From: Mageeibacillus sp. UBA1257
GTDB taxonomy: Bacteria; Bacillota; Clostridia; UBA1212; UBA1257
Length of the DNA: 6,457 bases
Direction: 5' to 3'
Assembly (NCBI GenBank): GCA_002308775.1
Contig: DBVT01000071.1
Span: 1-6,457, forward strand
Shown piece after piece: positions 1 to 5,999 of the stretch. Made by a program: the position numbers and the translations under genes. Under the pieces are notes generated by a model that had not been told where the DNA came from, did no database searches, and saw only the letters and a program-made list of their open reading frames with translations. Each line of letters starts with the position of its first letter. Within the stretch, counting starts at the first letter, position 1.

Positions 1-443
1 CCGCCCCAGATCCAGTGAGCCTCGATCGGGTAAACGAACAGAGATATTACAGCGGAATATATGCAGTATGCGGAAAATTTTGTTCTTTCAGCCATTGCGC
101 CTGACACGATCGTTGCTGTCGTAGCGCAGAACACAAGGTTGAATACGAATGTCGAAGCACCTGTAAAGCTCCCGTCCGCGGGGCTTGCGATAAACTCTTT
201 AAAATTTGCGAAGAGATCCATGTTCGGGATGCCGATCAGACCGAACAGAGTGTCCTCTCCCATCATTAACCCGTAACCGAGAAGCGAGAAAACTATCGTT
301 CCGATGCAGAAGTCCATCAGGTTTTTCATTATGATATTGCCTGCGTTTTTCGCTCTCGTAAAACCGGTCTCCACCATCGCGAATCCCGCCTGCATCCAGA
401 AAACAAGCGCCGCTCCTATCAAATACCAGAATTCAACTGACAT
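1..443 (-). CDS. amt: Ammonium transporter, Amt family (N-terminal part, runs off the left edge)
   Basis: This is the first 147 codons of an Amt/MEP/Rh-family ammonium channel of the cytoplasmic membrane, which brings ammonium into the cell. The ATG at 443 is preceded by AAAGGAGATG at good spacing. The protein opens with a hydrophobic segment (residues about 5-25, containing WMQAGFAMVETGF), then the family-typical RAKNAGNIIMKN stretch (30-41), a second hydrophobic span (about 42-61), a loop, a third span ending in the diagnostic GAMAERTKF (115-123), and a fourth span leading to AHWIWG (142-147), where the window ends. Family members are roughly 400 residues or more, so about two thirds is missing. 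The gene starts 42 bp after the glutamine synthetase stop on the same strand, with no clear terminator or promoter between, so it is probably co-transcribed and shares the GSIII leader control. Whether a PII (GlnK) gene follows cannot be seen. Confidence 0.95.
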   Translation of the reverse strand, partial: MSVEFWYLIGAALVFWMQAGFAMVETGFTRAKNAGNIIMKNLMDFCIGTIVFSLLGYGLMMGEDTLFGLIGIPNMDLFANFKEFIASPADGSFTGASTFVFNLVFCATTATIVSGAMAERTKFSAYCIYSAVISLFVYPIEAHWIWG

Positions 444-485
444 AAAAAATCATCTCCTTTTAACCGGTGTTTGACCGTTTCAATG

Positions 486-2582
486 TCACCTTACGCTGAA
501 CAGAAGATCCGCATAGGAAGGATAAGGCCAGTACTTTTTCGAGGTTATGACCTCTGCCTGGTCTACGAGCACTCTGAGCTCGTTCATTTTACAAAGCAGA
601 CTGTCGCGGATAGCGTATCCGAGTTTTATCGTATCGTCGATCTCCTTAAGGTAGACCATCGTTTTCTCGAGCGCTTCGAGTTTCAGCATGATGCCGTCGT
701 TCAAAGCGGAAAGCTTTTTCAATGTCGCTGTTTCATAGCAGCACGATATTCCCTCTCCCGCCTGACTCTTCAGTTTGATCTCTTTCGCAAGTTCACCTGT
801 AAAAGCCGCGATCGCGGGAGAAATGTCTGTTTTCACCATGCTGATCATAGTATTCGCTTCGATCATGACAGAATTGTTGTAGTTTTCGAGCATGATCTCG
901 CATCTCGATCTGAGCTCTGCTTCAGAGAAGACTCCATGGCCGATCAGCATATCAACGTTCTTTTTGTCGAGCAGATGAGGCATACAGTCGGGAGTTGTGC
1001 GGTAGTTCAAAAGTCCCCTCTCTTCCGTAGCTTCTTTGATCCACGAATCGTCATATCCGTTGCCGTTAAAAATGATCCTGCGGTGATCTTTTATGGTTTT
1101 TCTTATCATATCGTGAAGCTCTGTTTCGAAATCCTCGGCTTTTTCCAATTTATCGGCGTATATCCTGAGGCTCTCCGCTACGGCGCTGTTCAGCATTATA
1201 TTCGCGCACGCGATGCTGTTTGACGATCCGAGCATTCTGAATTCGAATTTATTGCCCGTGAAAGCGAACGGCGATGTCCTGTTTCTGTCCGTGGTGTCTC
1301 TGTTGAATTTAGGTAAAACATCCACGCCGAGCTTCATCTGAGTCTTTTTGACTCCCACATACGGAGCGTCGTTTTCGATCGCTTCGAGGACTGCGTTCAG
1401 CTCGTCGCCAAGGAACATCGAGATCACCGCCGGAGGTGCTTCGTTTGCTCCCAGCCTGTGGTCGTTCCCGGCTGTCGCGACAGAGATCCTCAAAAGATCC
1501 TGATAATCATCTACCGCTTTGATGACTGCGCAAAGGAAGAGTAAAAACTGGGCGTTTTCATACGGCGTATCACCCGGAGAAAGAAGGTTCTGGCCCGAAT
1601 CTGTCGCGATCGACCAGTTGTTGTGTTTGCCGCTGCCGTTCACTCCGGCGAACGGTTTTTCGTGAAGCAGACACACGAGACCGTGTTTTGAAGCGACCTT
1701 TTGCATTATTTCCATGGTCAGCTGGTTGTGGTCCGTCGCGATATTCGTCGTTGAATAAATTGGTGCCAGTTCGTGCTGCGAAGGAGCGACTTCGTTGTGC
1801 TCCGTTTTCGCGAGTATTCCCAGCTTCCAGAGCTCGTCGTTCAGTTCTGCCATGAAAGCAGCTACTCTCGGTTTGATGACGCCGAAATAATGGTCATCCA
1901 TTTCCTGCCCTTTCGGAGGTTTTGCTCCGAAAAGCGTTCTTCCGGTAAAACGAAGGTCAGGCCTTTTCAGATACATCTGCTCGTCTATAAGGAAGTATTC
2001 CTGCTCCGGTCCGACTGAAGATCTGACATATTTTACGTTATCATTGCCGAAAAGCTTGAGTATCCTGATAGCCTGCCTGCTGAGAGCTTCCATAGACCTC
2101 AATAGAGGCGTCTTTTTGTCGAGCGCTTCGCCTCCGTAAGAACAGAAAGCGGTGGGGATGCATAACGTTTTACCTTTAATAAAAGCATATGATGTGGGGT
2201 CCCATGCAGTATAACCTCTTGCCTCGAATGTCGCTCTGAGGCCGCCGCTCGGGAAAGATGACGCATCCGGTTCTCCCTTGATGAGTTCCTTGCCGGAGAA
2301 TTCCATGATCACACTGCCGTCAGGCGCCGGGGAAATGAAACTGTCGTGTTTTTCGGCGGTAATGCCGGTGAGCGGCTGGAACCAGTGAGTAAAATGCGTC
2401 GCGCCTTTTGACACCGCCCAATCCTTCATCGCTTCAGCCACAGCATTCGCGACTGCCGGATCGAGTTCTTTGCCCTCGTCGATCGTCTTCTTCAGCGAAT
2501 TATAGTCCTTTGCAGAGAGCTTCGATCTCATAATTCTGTCGTCAAAAACCATACTTCCAAAATAATCCGGTACCGTGTTCAT
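486..2582 (-). CDS. glnN: Glutamine synthetase type III (GSIII)
   Basis: A cytoplasmic enzyme that makes glutamine from glutamate, ammonia and ATP. It is 698 residues, the size of GSIII (about 700) and far longer than GSI/GSII (about 350-470). It starts MNTVPDYFGSMVFDD, matching the family's usual N-terminus. The catalytic core contains NEVAPSQHE (263-271), NGSGKHNNWS (around 315-324; K319-H320-N321-N322-W323), GANEAPPAVISMFLG and NKFEFRMLGS, with a long helical C-terminal part ending in KKYWPYPSYADLLFSVR. I chose the ATG at 2582 because GGAAGGAG lies six bases upstream. An in-frame ATG 42 codons earlier would add a basic, non-family peptide encoded by the structured leader. The gene is the first of a leftward unit with amt and diverges from the glutamate synthase operon. 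The leader's two hairpins suggest control by transcription termination. Symbol glnN follows usage for GSIII; some genomes call it glnA. Confidence 0.97.
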   Translation of the reverse strand: MNTVPDYFGSMVFDDRIMRSKLSAKDYNSLKKTIDEGKELDPAVANAVAEAMKDWAVSKGATHFTHWFQPLTGITAEKHDSFISPAPDGSVIMEFSGKELIKGEPDASSFPSGGLRATFEARGYTAWDPTSYAFIKGKTLCIPTAFCSYGGEALDKKTPLLRSMEALSRQAIRILKLFGNDNVKYVRSSVGPEQEYFLIDEQMYLKRPDLRFTGRTLFGAKPPKGQEMDDHYFGVIKPRVAAFMAELNDELWKLGILAKTEHNEVAPSQHELAPIYSTTNIATDHNQLTMEIMQKVASKHGLVCLLHEKPFAGVNGSGKHNNWSIATDSGQNLLSPGDTPYENAQFLLFLCAVIKAVDDYQDLLRISVATAGNDHRLGANEAPPAVISMFLGDELNAVLEAIENDAPYVGVKKTQMKLGVDVLPKFNRDTTDRNRTSPFAFTGNKFEFRMLGSSNSIACANIMLNSAVAESLRIYADKLEKAEDFETELHDMIRKTIKDHRRIIFNGNGYDDSWIKEATEERGLLNYRTTPDCMPHLLDKKNVDMLIGHGVFSEAELRSRCEIMLENYNNSVMIEANTMISMVKTDISPAIAAFTGELAKEIKLKSQAGEGISCCYETATLKKLSALNDGIMLKLEALEKTMVYLKEIDDTIKLGYAIRDSLLCKMNELRVLVDQAEVITSKKYWPYPSYADLLFSVR

Positions 2583-2596
2583 GTTTTTCTCCTTCC

Positions 2597-2643
2597 AAAA
2601 AACAAAAGCGCCTTTTATGCGATACATGTCACACAAAAGACGC
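2597..2643 (-). terminator. GSIII leader hairpin 2: terminator-like stem with 6-nt loop, next to the ribosome binding site
   Basis: In the leftward transcript, 5' arm 2643-2629 pairs with 3' arm 2622-2608 to give a 15-bp stem (three G-U pairs) closing a six-base loop (CATGTA, 2628-2623). TTTTGTTTTTT (2607-2597) follows at once, and then the GGAAGGAG ribosome binding site of GSIII. This is the form of an intrinsic terminator placed just before the gene, so it should be an attenuator. Six-base loops with G at position 4 recall targets of ANTAR antiterminators, but the A usually found at loop position 1 is C here. Pairing was checked base by eye; folding energy was not computed. Confidence 0.75.
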
Positions 2644-2724
2644 CGTTGCCTTTTCGTAAAAATATTCATACCGTAAAGAGAAAAGCGCCTTCGAACTTCA
2701 CAGTTCAAAGACGCCGTTGCCTTT
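2636..2724. repeat. Exact 18-bp direct repeat (2636-2653 and 2707-2724) in the GSIII leader
   Basis: AAAGACGCCGTTGCCTTT (plus-strand reading) occurs at 2636-2653 and again at 2707-2724, 71 bp apart. A second short repeat, AAAAGCGCCTT, occurs at 2604-2614 and 2681-2691. Together they make two tandem copies of one hairpin unit, each with the same lower stem but a different upper stem and loop. The shared part also includes the unpaired GGCAAC just before each stem, suggesting that this single-stranded piece is itself functional. Confidence 0.9.
2674..2715 (-). terminator. GSIII leader hairpin 1: terminator-like stem with 6-nt loop
   Basis: In the leftward transcript, 5' arm 2714-2703 (GCGTCTTTGAAC) pairs with 3' arm 2696-2685 (GTTCGAAGGCGC): 12 bp with two G-U pairs and a six-base loop (TGTGAA, 2702-2697). 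The T-rich TTTTCTCTTT (2684-2675) follows, a weaker terminator tail than that of hairpin 2. It sits only about a dozen bases after the predicted transcription start. Its 5' arm lies inside the same 18-bp repeat that begins hairpin 2. Loop position 4 is G, as in ANTAR-protein targets, but position 1 is T rather than A. Confidence 0.7.
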
Positions 2725-2734
2725 ACAAGTCGGT

Positions 2735-2763
2735 ATAATACACCTCCTTTGAGCGGTTGTCAA
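2735..2763 (-). promoter_or_regulatory. Promoter of the GSIII-amt unit
   Basis: On the minus strand, TTGACA (2763-2758) and TATTAT (2740-2735) are separated by exactly 17 bp, a near-perfect sigma-A promoter. Transcription should start near 2728, giving a leader of about 145 nt that carries both hairpins. A run of A/T bases lies upstream of the -35 box. Such a strong promoter implies that control is exerted after initiation. Confidence 0.85.
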
Positions 2764-2771
2764 GCGTTTTT

Positions 2772-2784
2772 TGAAAAATTTTCA
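2772..2784. promoter_or_regulatory. Small palindrome between the divergent promoters (possible operator)
   Basis: TGAAAAATTTTCA is a perfect inverted repeat of TGAAAA around one central A. It lies nine bases upstream of the GSIII -35 box and between the two promoters. It could bind a dimeric regulator or just be part of an A/T-rich upstream element. It does not match the GlnR/TnrA box pattern. Weak evidence only. Confidence 0.25.
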
Positions 2785-2819
2785 GACGATATTTTTTTGT
2801 TTTTCCCTGCGCAAAAGTG

Positions 2820-2848
2820 TTGACATATGCAAAAACGAGTCCTACAAT
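2820..2848 (+). promoter_or_regulatory. Promoter of the glutamate synthase operon
   Basis: TTGACA (2820-2825) and TACAAT (2843-2848) are 17 bp apart, a near-consensus sigma-A promoter. Transcription should start near 2855, about 100 nt before the first gene and just ahead of the leader hairpin. No sigma-54 elements were seen. Confidence 0.85.
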
Positions 2849-2867
2849 ATACATTGAAATGAGCAAA

Positions 2868-2916
2868 GGCGTTCATTTTACGACGGTAAAGCCGTTGTAA
2901 GATGGGCGTCTTTTTT
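2868..2916 (+). terminator. Leader attenuator of the glutamate synthase operon
   Basis: The 5' arm 2868-2886 and 3' arm 2892-2910 form a 19-bp stem (several G-U pairs) with a five-base loop (TAAAG), followed directly by six T (2911-2916). This is a textbook intrinsic terminator lying between the promoter and the first gene, so it should cut off most transcripts unless antitermination occurs. It starts GCAAAGGCGT and ends GGGCGTC-TTTTTT, closely resembling the two hairpins in front of GSIII, which suggests common control. The loop has five bases rather than six. Confidence 0.85.
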
Positions 2917-2954
2917 ATTTCGATTTCAGGGATCAATGAAAGGTTTGATGCGTT

Positions 2955-4049
2955 ATGATGAAAGAGGGACAGGTGAGAATACCTTCCGGGTGCGCGATCG
3001 CCGCGGCAATTTCCCGAAACGGCAAAAGGTTCAGCGGTCAGATCATTACCGATGCTATGAGACCGATGCACGACCGTTCCAACGGTCTGGGCGGCGGTTT
3101 CGCGGGCTACGGGATATACCCTGATTACAGGGATTTTTACGCGCTGCATATGTTTTTTGATTCGCGCGCGACGAGAAAAGAGTGCGAAGCGTTCTTAAAG
3201 GAACATTTCGAGATCGTAAAATCAGAACTCATTCCCACGAGAAAAATACCCGAGATCACAGACGAACCGATCATTTGGCGCTATTTCGCGGCGCCCCTCA
3301 GATCCGTCCTGGCAAATATGCAGCTCGACGAAGAGGAATTCGTCGTAAGGACCGTCATGAAGATCAACACCGAGATGAAAGGCGCTTATGTCTTCTCAAG
3401 CGGCAAAAATATGGGCACGTTCAAAGCCGTGGGCTTCCCCGAAGACGTCGGAGTTTTTTACAGGCTTGAAGAATACAACGGTTATTCATGGACCGCTCAC
3501 GGCAGATATCCCACAAATACCCCGGGCTGGTGGGGCGGCGCACATCCTTTTACGCTGCTGGACAGATCAGTCGTCCATAACGGGGAAATTTCCTCATATG
3601 ACGCCAACAGAAGGTTCATCGAAATGTTCGGTTACAAATGCAACCTGATGACAGACACTGAGGTGATCACTTATATTATGGACTATCTGCTGCGCATCCA
3701 GGGCCTTTCTCTGGAGGAAGCGGCGAGCGTCGTTGCCGCGCCTTTCTGGAAGACGATCGACAATATGAAGGATGCGGAAGAAGCGGAAAAACTCAGATAT
3801 CTGCGGACGGTCTTCCCCAGCCTTCTGATAACAGGTCCTTTTTCGATAATACTCGGTTTTGACGGAGGAATAATGGCCCTCAACGACAGGCTTAAGCTCC
3901 GTTCGATGGTCGTAGGGGAAAAAGGAGATATGGTCTACGTCGCCAGCGAAGAGGCGTCGATCCGCGAAATGGAACCGGAAGCCGAAAACGTCTGGGCTCC
4001 CTCAGGCGGCGAACCTGTGATAGTCAAAGTGAAAGGAGGCGCATTTTAA
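2955..4049 (+). CDS. Glutamate synthase glutaminase subunit (class II glutamine amidotransferase, split archaeal-type)
   Basis: This subunit hydrolyses glutamine to glutamate and ammonia for the partner synthase subunit; cytoplasmic. It is 364 residues, a stand-alone version of the N-terminal domain of large GltB chains. The probable nucleophile is Cys13 in IPSGCAIAAAIS. A short pre-sequence precedes it and would have to be removed, as in other Ntn-type amidotransferases. Other family signatures are RSNGLGGGFAGYGIYP, AHGRYPTNTPGWWGGAHPF (R184), HNGEISS (208-214) and DTE (234-236), all in the order expected for class II amidotransferases. The ATG at 2955 is preferred (GAAAGG 11 bases upstream); the adjacent ATG at 2958 is possible. 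The stop overlaps the next gene's start (TAATG), implying translational coupling and fixed stoichiometry with the synthase subunit. Its expression is probably gated by the leader terminator at 2868-2916. Confidence 0.93.
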   Translation: MMKEGQVRIPSGCAIAAAISRNGKRFSGQIITDAMRPMHDRSNGLGGGFAGYGIYPDYRDFYALHMFFDSRATRKECEAFLKEHFEIVKSELIPTRKIPEITDEPIIWRYFAAPLRSVLANMQLDEEEFVVRTVMKINTEMKGAYVFSSGKNMGTFKAVGFPEDVGVFYRLEEYNGYSWTAHGRYPTNTPGWWGGAHPFTLLDRSVVHNGEISSYDANRRFIEMFGYKCNLMTDTEVITYIMDYLLRIQGLSLEEAASVVAAPFWKTIDNMKDAEEAEKLRYLRTVFPSLLITGPFSIILGFDGGIMALNDRLKLRSMVVGEKGDMVYVASEEASIREMEPEAENVWAPSGGEPVIVKVKGGAF

Positions 4050-5554
4050 TGGGTGTTGAATTCATCTATCCGGAATTTGAAGTCATAAGAAATGAAAACA
4101 GATGTATCGCATGCCGCGTCTGCGAACGACAGTGCGCGAATGAGGTCCACGCTTTCGACCCCGAGCGAGGCATTATGGTGAGCGATGAAAGCAAATGCGT
4201 CGACTGCCAAAGATGCGTTTCCCTCTGCCCCACAAGAGCTCTCAAGATAGTAAAAAGCACATGCGCTCTTCGCGAAAATTCCAACTGGCAGAGCGACACA
4301 ATAAAAGAGATCTACAAACAGGCAAACAGCGGAGGCGTTCTGCTTTCGTCGATGGGCAATCCGAAACCGCTTCCGATCTACTGGGACAGGATACTGATCA
4401 ACGCGTCTCAGGTCACAAATCCTCCGATAGACCCCCTGAGAGAGCCTATGGAGACAAAAGTTTTCCTCGGTAAAAAGCCCGAAAAAATCAAAAAAGACAA
4501 GTCAGGCAGGATCGTTTGCGACCTGCCTCCCCAGATCGAGCTGTCCATGCCGGTGATGTTTTCCGCGATGAGCTACGGTTCTATCAGTTACAACGCGCAC
4601 GCATCGCTCGCAAGAGCCGCGCAGGCGCTTGGAATACTTTACAATACAGGCGAAGGCGGACTGCATGAAGATTTTTACGTTTACGGAAAGAATACGGTAG
4701 TTCAGGTCGCCTCCGGAAGATTCGGAGTTCACGAAGACTTTCTCAACGCAGGCGCAGCGATCGAAATAAAGATGGGACAGGGCGCAAAACCGGGCATCGG
4801 AGGGCATCTGCCCGGAGCGAAGATCGTAGGAGACGTTTCGAGGACGAGAATGATCCCCGAAGGCTCAGACGCGATCTCGCCCGCTCCTCATCACGATATT
4901 TATTCGATAGAAGACCTCAGACAGCTCGTCTTCTCTCTCAAAGAAGCGACAAAATATAAAAAGCCCGTCATCGTGAAAGTGGCCGCAGTACACAACATCG
5001 CAGCCATCGCAAGCGGGATCGCGAGAAGCGGAGCGGATATCATAGCTATAGACGGATTCCGCGGAGGCACCGGAGCTGCACCTACAAGGATCAGAGACAA
5101 TGTCGGAATACCGATAGAACTTGCTCTTGCGTCCGTGGATAAAAGGCTTCGCGACGAAGGAATCAGAAACAACGTTTCACTGATCGCGGGCGGATCGATC
5201 AGAAGCGCGAGCGATGTGGTCAAAGCCCTGGCTCTCGGAGCAGACGCATGCTACATCGCAACAGCTGCCCTTCTCGCACTCGGCTGTCATCTCTGCAGGA
5301 CATGCCAGACCGGCAAATGCAACTGGGGCATCGCGACCCAAAGGCCTGACCTCGTAAAAAGGCTCAATCCCGACATCGGAAGTGAAAGACTGATAAATTT
5401 GATGACCGCCTGGAGGCGTGAGATAATGGAGATCCTGGGGGGCATGGGGATCAATTCGATCGAAGCGCTCCGAGGCAACAGGCTCATGCTCAGAGGCGTC
5501 GGAATGACGGAAAAAGAACTTGAGATACTTGGAATATCTCATGCCGGAGAATAG
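4049..5554 (+). CDS. gltB: Glutamate synthase, FMN-binding synthase subunit with N-terminal ferredoxin domain (archaeal-type GltB)
   Basis: This is the catalytic subunit that reductively transfers ammonia to 2-oxoglutarate to give glutamate. It has 501 residues, one third of a normal GltB alpha chain. Residues 19-29 (C19, C22, C25, C29) and 50-61 (C50, C53, C56, C60, P61) are two [4Fe-4S] motifs of a fused ferredoxin domain. From about 140 on is the FMN-binding TIM barrel: SAMSYGS (172-178), KMGQGAKPGIGGHLPG, GFRGGTGAAP (336-345) and GGS (381-383). Cys413, 416, 419 and 424 (CHLCRTCQTGKC) lie where GltB proteins hold the [3Fe-4S] cluster. The GXGXG beta-helix domain of long GltB is absent. AAAGGAGG lies nine bases before the ATG, which overlaps the previous stop by one base. 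The fused ferredoxin domain should accept electrons from the two downstream redox proteins or from ferredoxin. Confidence 0.96.
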   Translation: MGVEFIYPEFEVIRNENRCIACRVCERQCANEVHAFDPERGIMVSDESKCVDCQRCVSLCPTRALKIVKSTCALRENSNWQSDTIKEIYKQANSGGVLLSSMGNPKPLPIYWDRILINASQVTNPPIDPLREPMETKVFLGKKPEKIKKDKSGRIVCDLPPQIELSMPVMFSAMSYGSISYNAHASLARAAQALGILYNTGEGGLHEDFYVYGKNTVVQVASGRFGVHEDFLNAGAAIEIKMGQGAKPGIGGHLPGAKIVGDVSRTRMIPEGSDAISPAPHHDIYSIEDLRQLVFSLKEATKYKKPVIVKVAAVHNIAAIASGIARSGADIIAIDGFRGGTGAAPTRIRDNVGIPIELALASVDKRLRDEGIRNNVSLIAGGSIRSASDVVKALALGADACYIATAALLALGCHLCRTCQTGKCNWGIATQRPDLVKRLNPDIGSERLINLMTAWRREIMEILGGMGINSIEALRGNRLMLRGVGMTEKELEILGISHAGE

Positions 5555-5564
5555 GAGGCACGTC

Positions 5565-5993
5565 ATGAAGAGAGTTTATGTAAATGAAGAGTGGTGCCTC
5601 GGATGTCATCTGTGCGAATATAACTGCGCGTTCGCAAATTCCGGGCTCAAGGATATGTCTGCCGCCCTCAAAGGCAAAAAAATATTCCCCCGCATTCATG
5701 TCGAAGGAGATGACAGGATCACATTCGCCGTCTCCTGCCGCCACTGCAGCGATCCCATATGCGTAAAAAGCTGCATCGCGGGAGCGATCTCGAAGGTCGA
5801 CGGAGTTGTCAAAATAAACAAAAACAAGTGCGTCGGTTGTCTCACTTGCGTTCTCGTGTGCCCTTACGGCGCGCTTGCCCCCGGTGAAAACGGGATAATG
5901 CAAAAGTGCGAACTTTGTACGCAGACTGTCTTGGGAGAGCCCGCGTGCGTAAGAGGCTGCCCCAACAGGGCGATTGTTTTCGAAGAGAGGTGA
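5565..5993 (+). CDS. 4Fe-4S protein with four cluster motifs (HycB/CooF-like electron carrier)
   Basis: A 142-residue iron-sulfur protein, probably cytoplasmic (no signal peptide or membrane segment). Its 16 cysteines fall in four groups: C11, 14, 17, 21; C58, 61, 66, 70; C89, 92, 95, 99; and C115, 118, 128, 132. The pattern fits the four-cluster electron-transfer subunits of the DmsB/HycB/CooF type. The ATG at 5565 is chosen because AGGAGG (5553-5558), which overlaps the preceding stop codon, lies six bases upstream. An in-frame ATG 15 codons earlier lies inside gltB and precedes the ribosome site. Placed 10 bp after gltB and 6 bp before a flavoprotein gene, it likely relays electrons from that flavoprotein to the ferredoxin domain of the synthase. 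The role in glutamate synthesis is inferred from position; the fold assignment is from the cysteine spacing. Confidence 0.9.
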   Translation: MKRVYVNEEWCLGCHLCEYNCAFANSGLKDMSAALKGKKIFPRIHVEGDDRITFAVSCRHCSDPICVKSCIAGAISKVDGVVKINKNKCVGCLTCVLVCPYGALAPGENGIMQKCELCTQTVLGEPACVRGCPNRAIVFEER

Positions 5994-5999
5994 TATCCT

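Larger units (their letters stand above)
2583..2954. other. Divergent regulatory region between GSIII and the glutamate synthase operon
   Basis: A 372-bp non-coding region. From left to right it holds the GSIII leader with two terminator-like hairpins, the GSIII promoter (pointing left), an AT-rich core of about 55 bp with A/T tracts and a small palindrome, the glutamate synthase promoter (pointing right), and a leader with one strong hairpin and a T-tract. The two -35 boxes face away from each other with 56 bp between them, so the transcripts do not overlap. A/T tracts directly upstream of both -35 boxes could act as UP elements. Short open frames here overlap the RNA structures and show no family features, so I do not call them genes. 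Confidence 0.85.

Noticed and set aside
444..485. Short inverted repeat (CGGT/ACCG) between GSIII and amt
   Set aside because: The stem is only about four to six bases and lacks a T-tract on the minus strand, so it is not a credible terminator.
471..1223. Long open frame (250 codons) on the plus strand opposite GSIII
   Set aside because: It lies fully antisense to the conserved GSIII C-terminal half, has no recognisable domain, and its composition follows from the codon bias of the real gene.
2583..2708. 42-codon in-frame N-terminal extension of GSIII
   Set aside because: The extension is encoded by the hairpin leader, is rich in Arg/Lys without family similarity, and lacks a ribosome site; GGAAGGAG directly precedes the ATG at 2582.
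2741..2750. AAAGGAGGTG on the minus strand, a perfect ribosome-site sequence
   Set aside because: It lies in the spacer of the GSIII promoter, so it is not in the transcript, and no start codon with an open frame follows.
2583..2954. Known glutamine riboswitch (glnA RNA) or GlnR/TnrA operator
   Set aside because: The hairpins do not resemble the three-way-junction glnA motif as I know it, which is mainly cyanobacterial, and no TGTNA-N7-TNACA site was found by eye. A covariance-model search (Rfam glnA entries) would settle the first point.
2936..3124. Upstream ATG and 62-codon frame starting in the gltB leader
   Set aside because: It overlaps the amidotransferase in another frame, has no good ribosome site, and its sequence is a shifted reading of the conserved gene.
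2760..3149. 129-codon open frame on the minus strand across the promoters and the start of the amidotransferase gene
   Set aside because: It spans two promoters and the leader terminator, is antisense to a conserved coding region, and shows no family features.
4066..5566. Several minus-strand open frames of 66-129 codons opposite gltB
   Set aside because: All are antisense to the conserved synthase gene, with no ribosome sites or recognisable domains.
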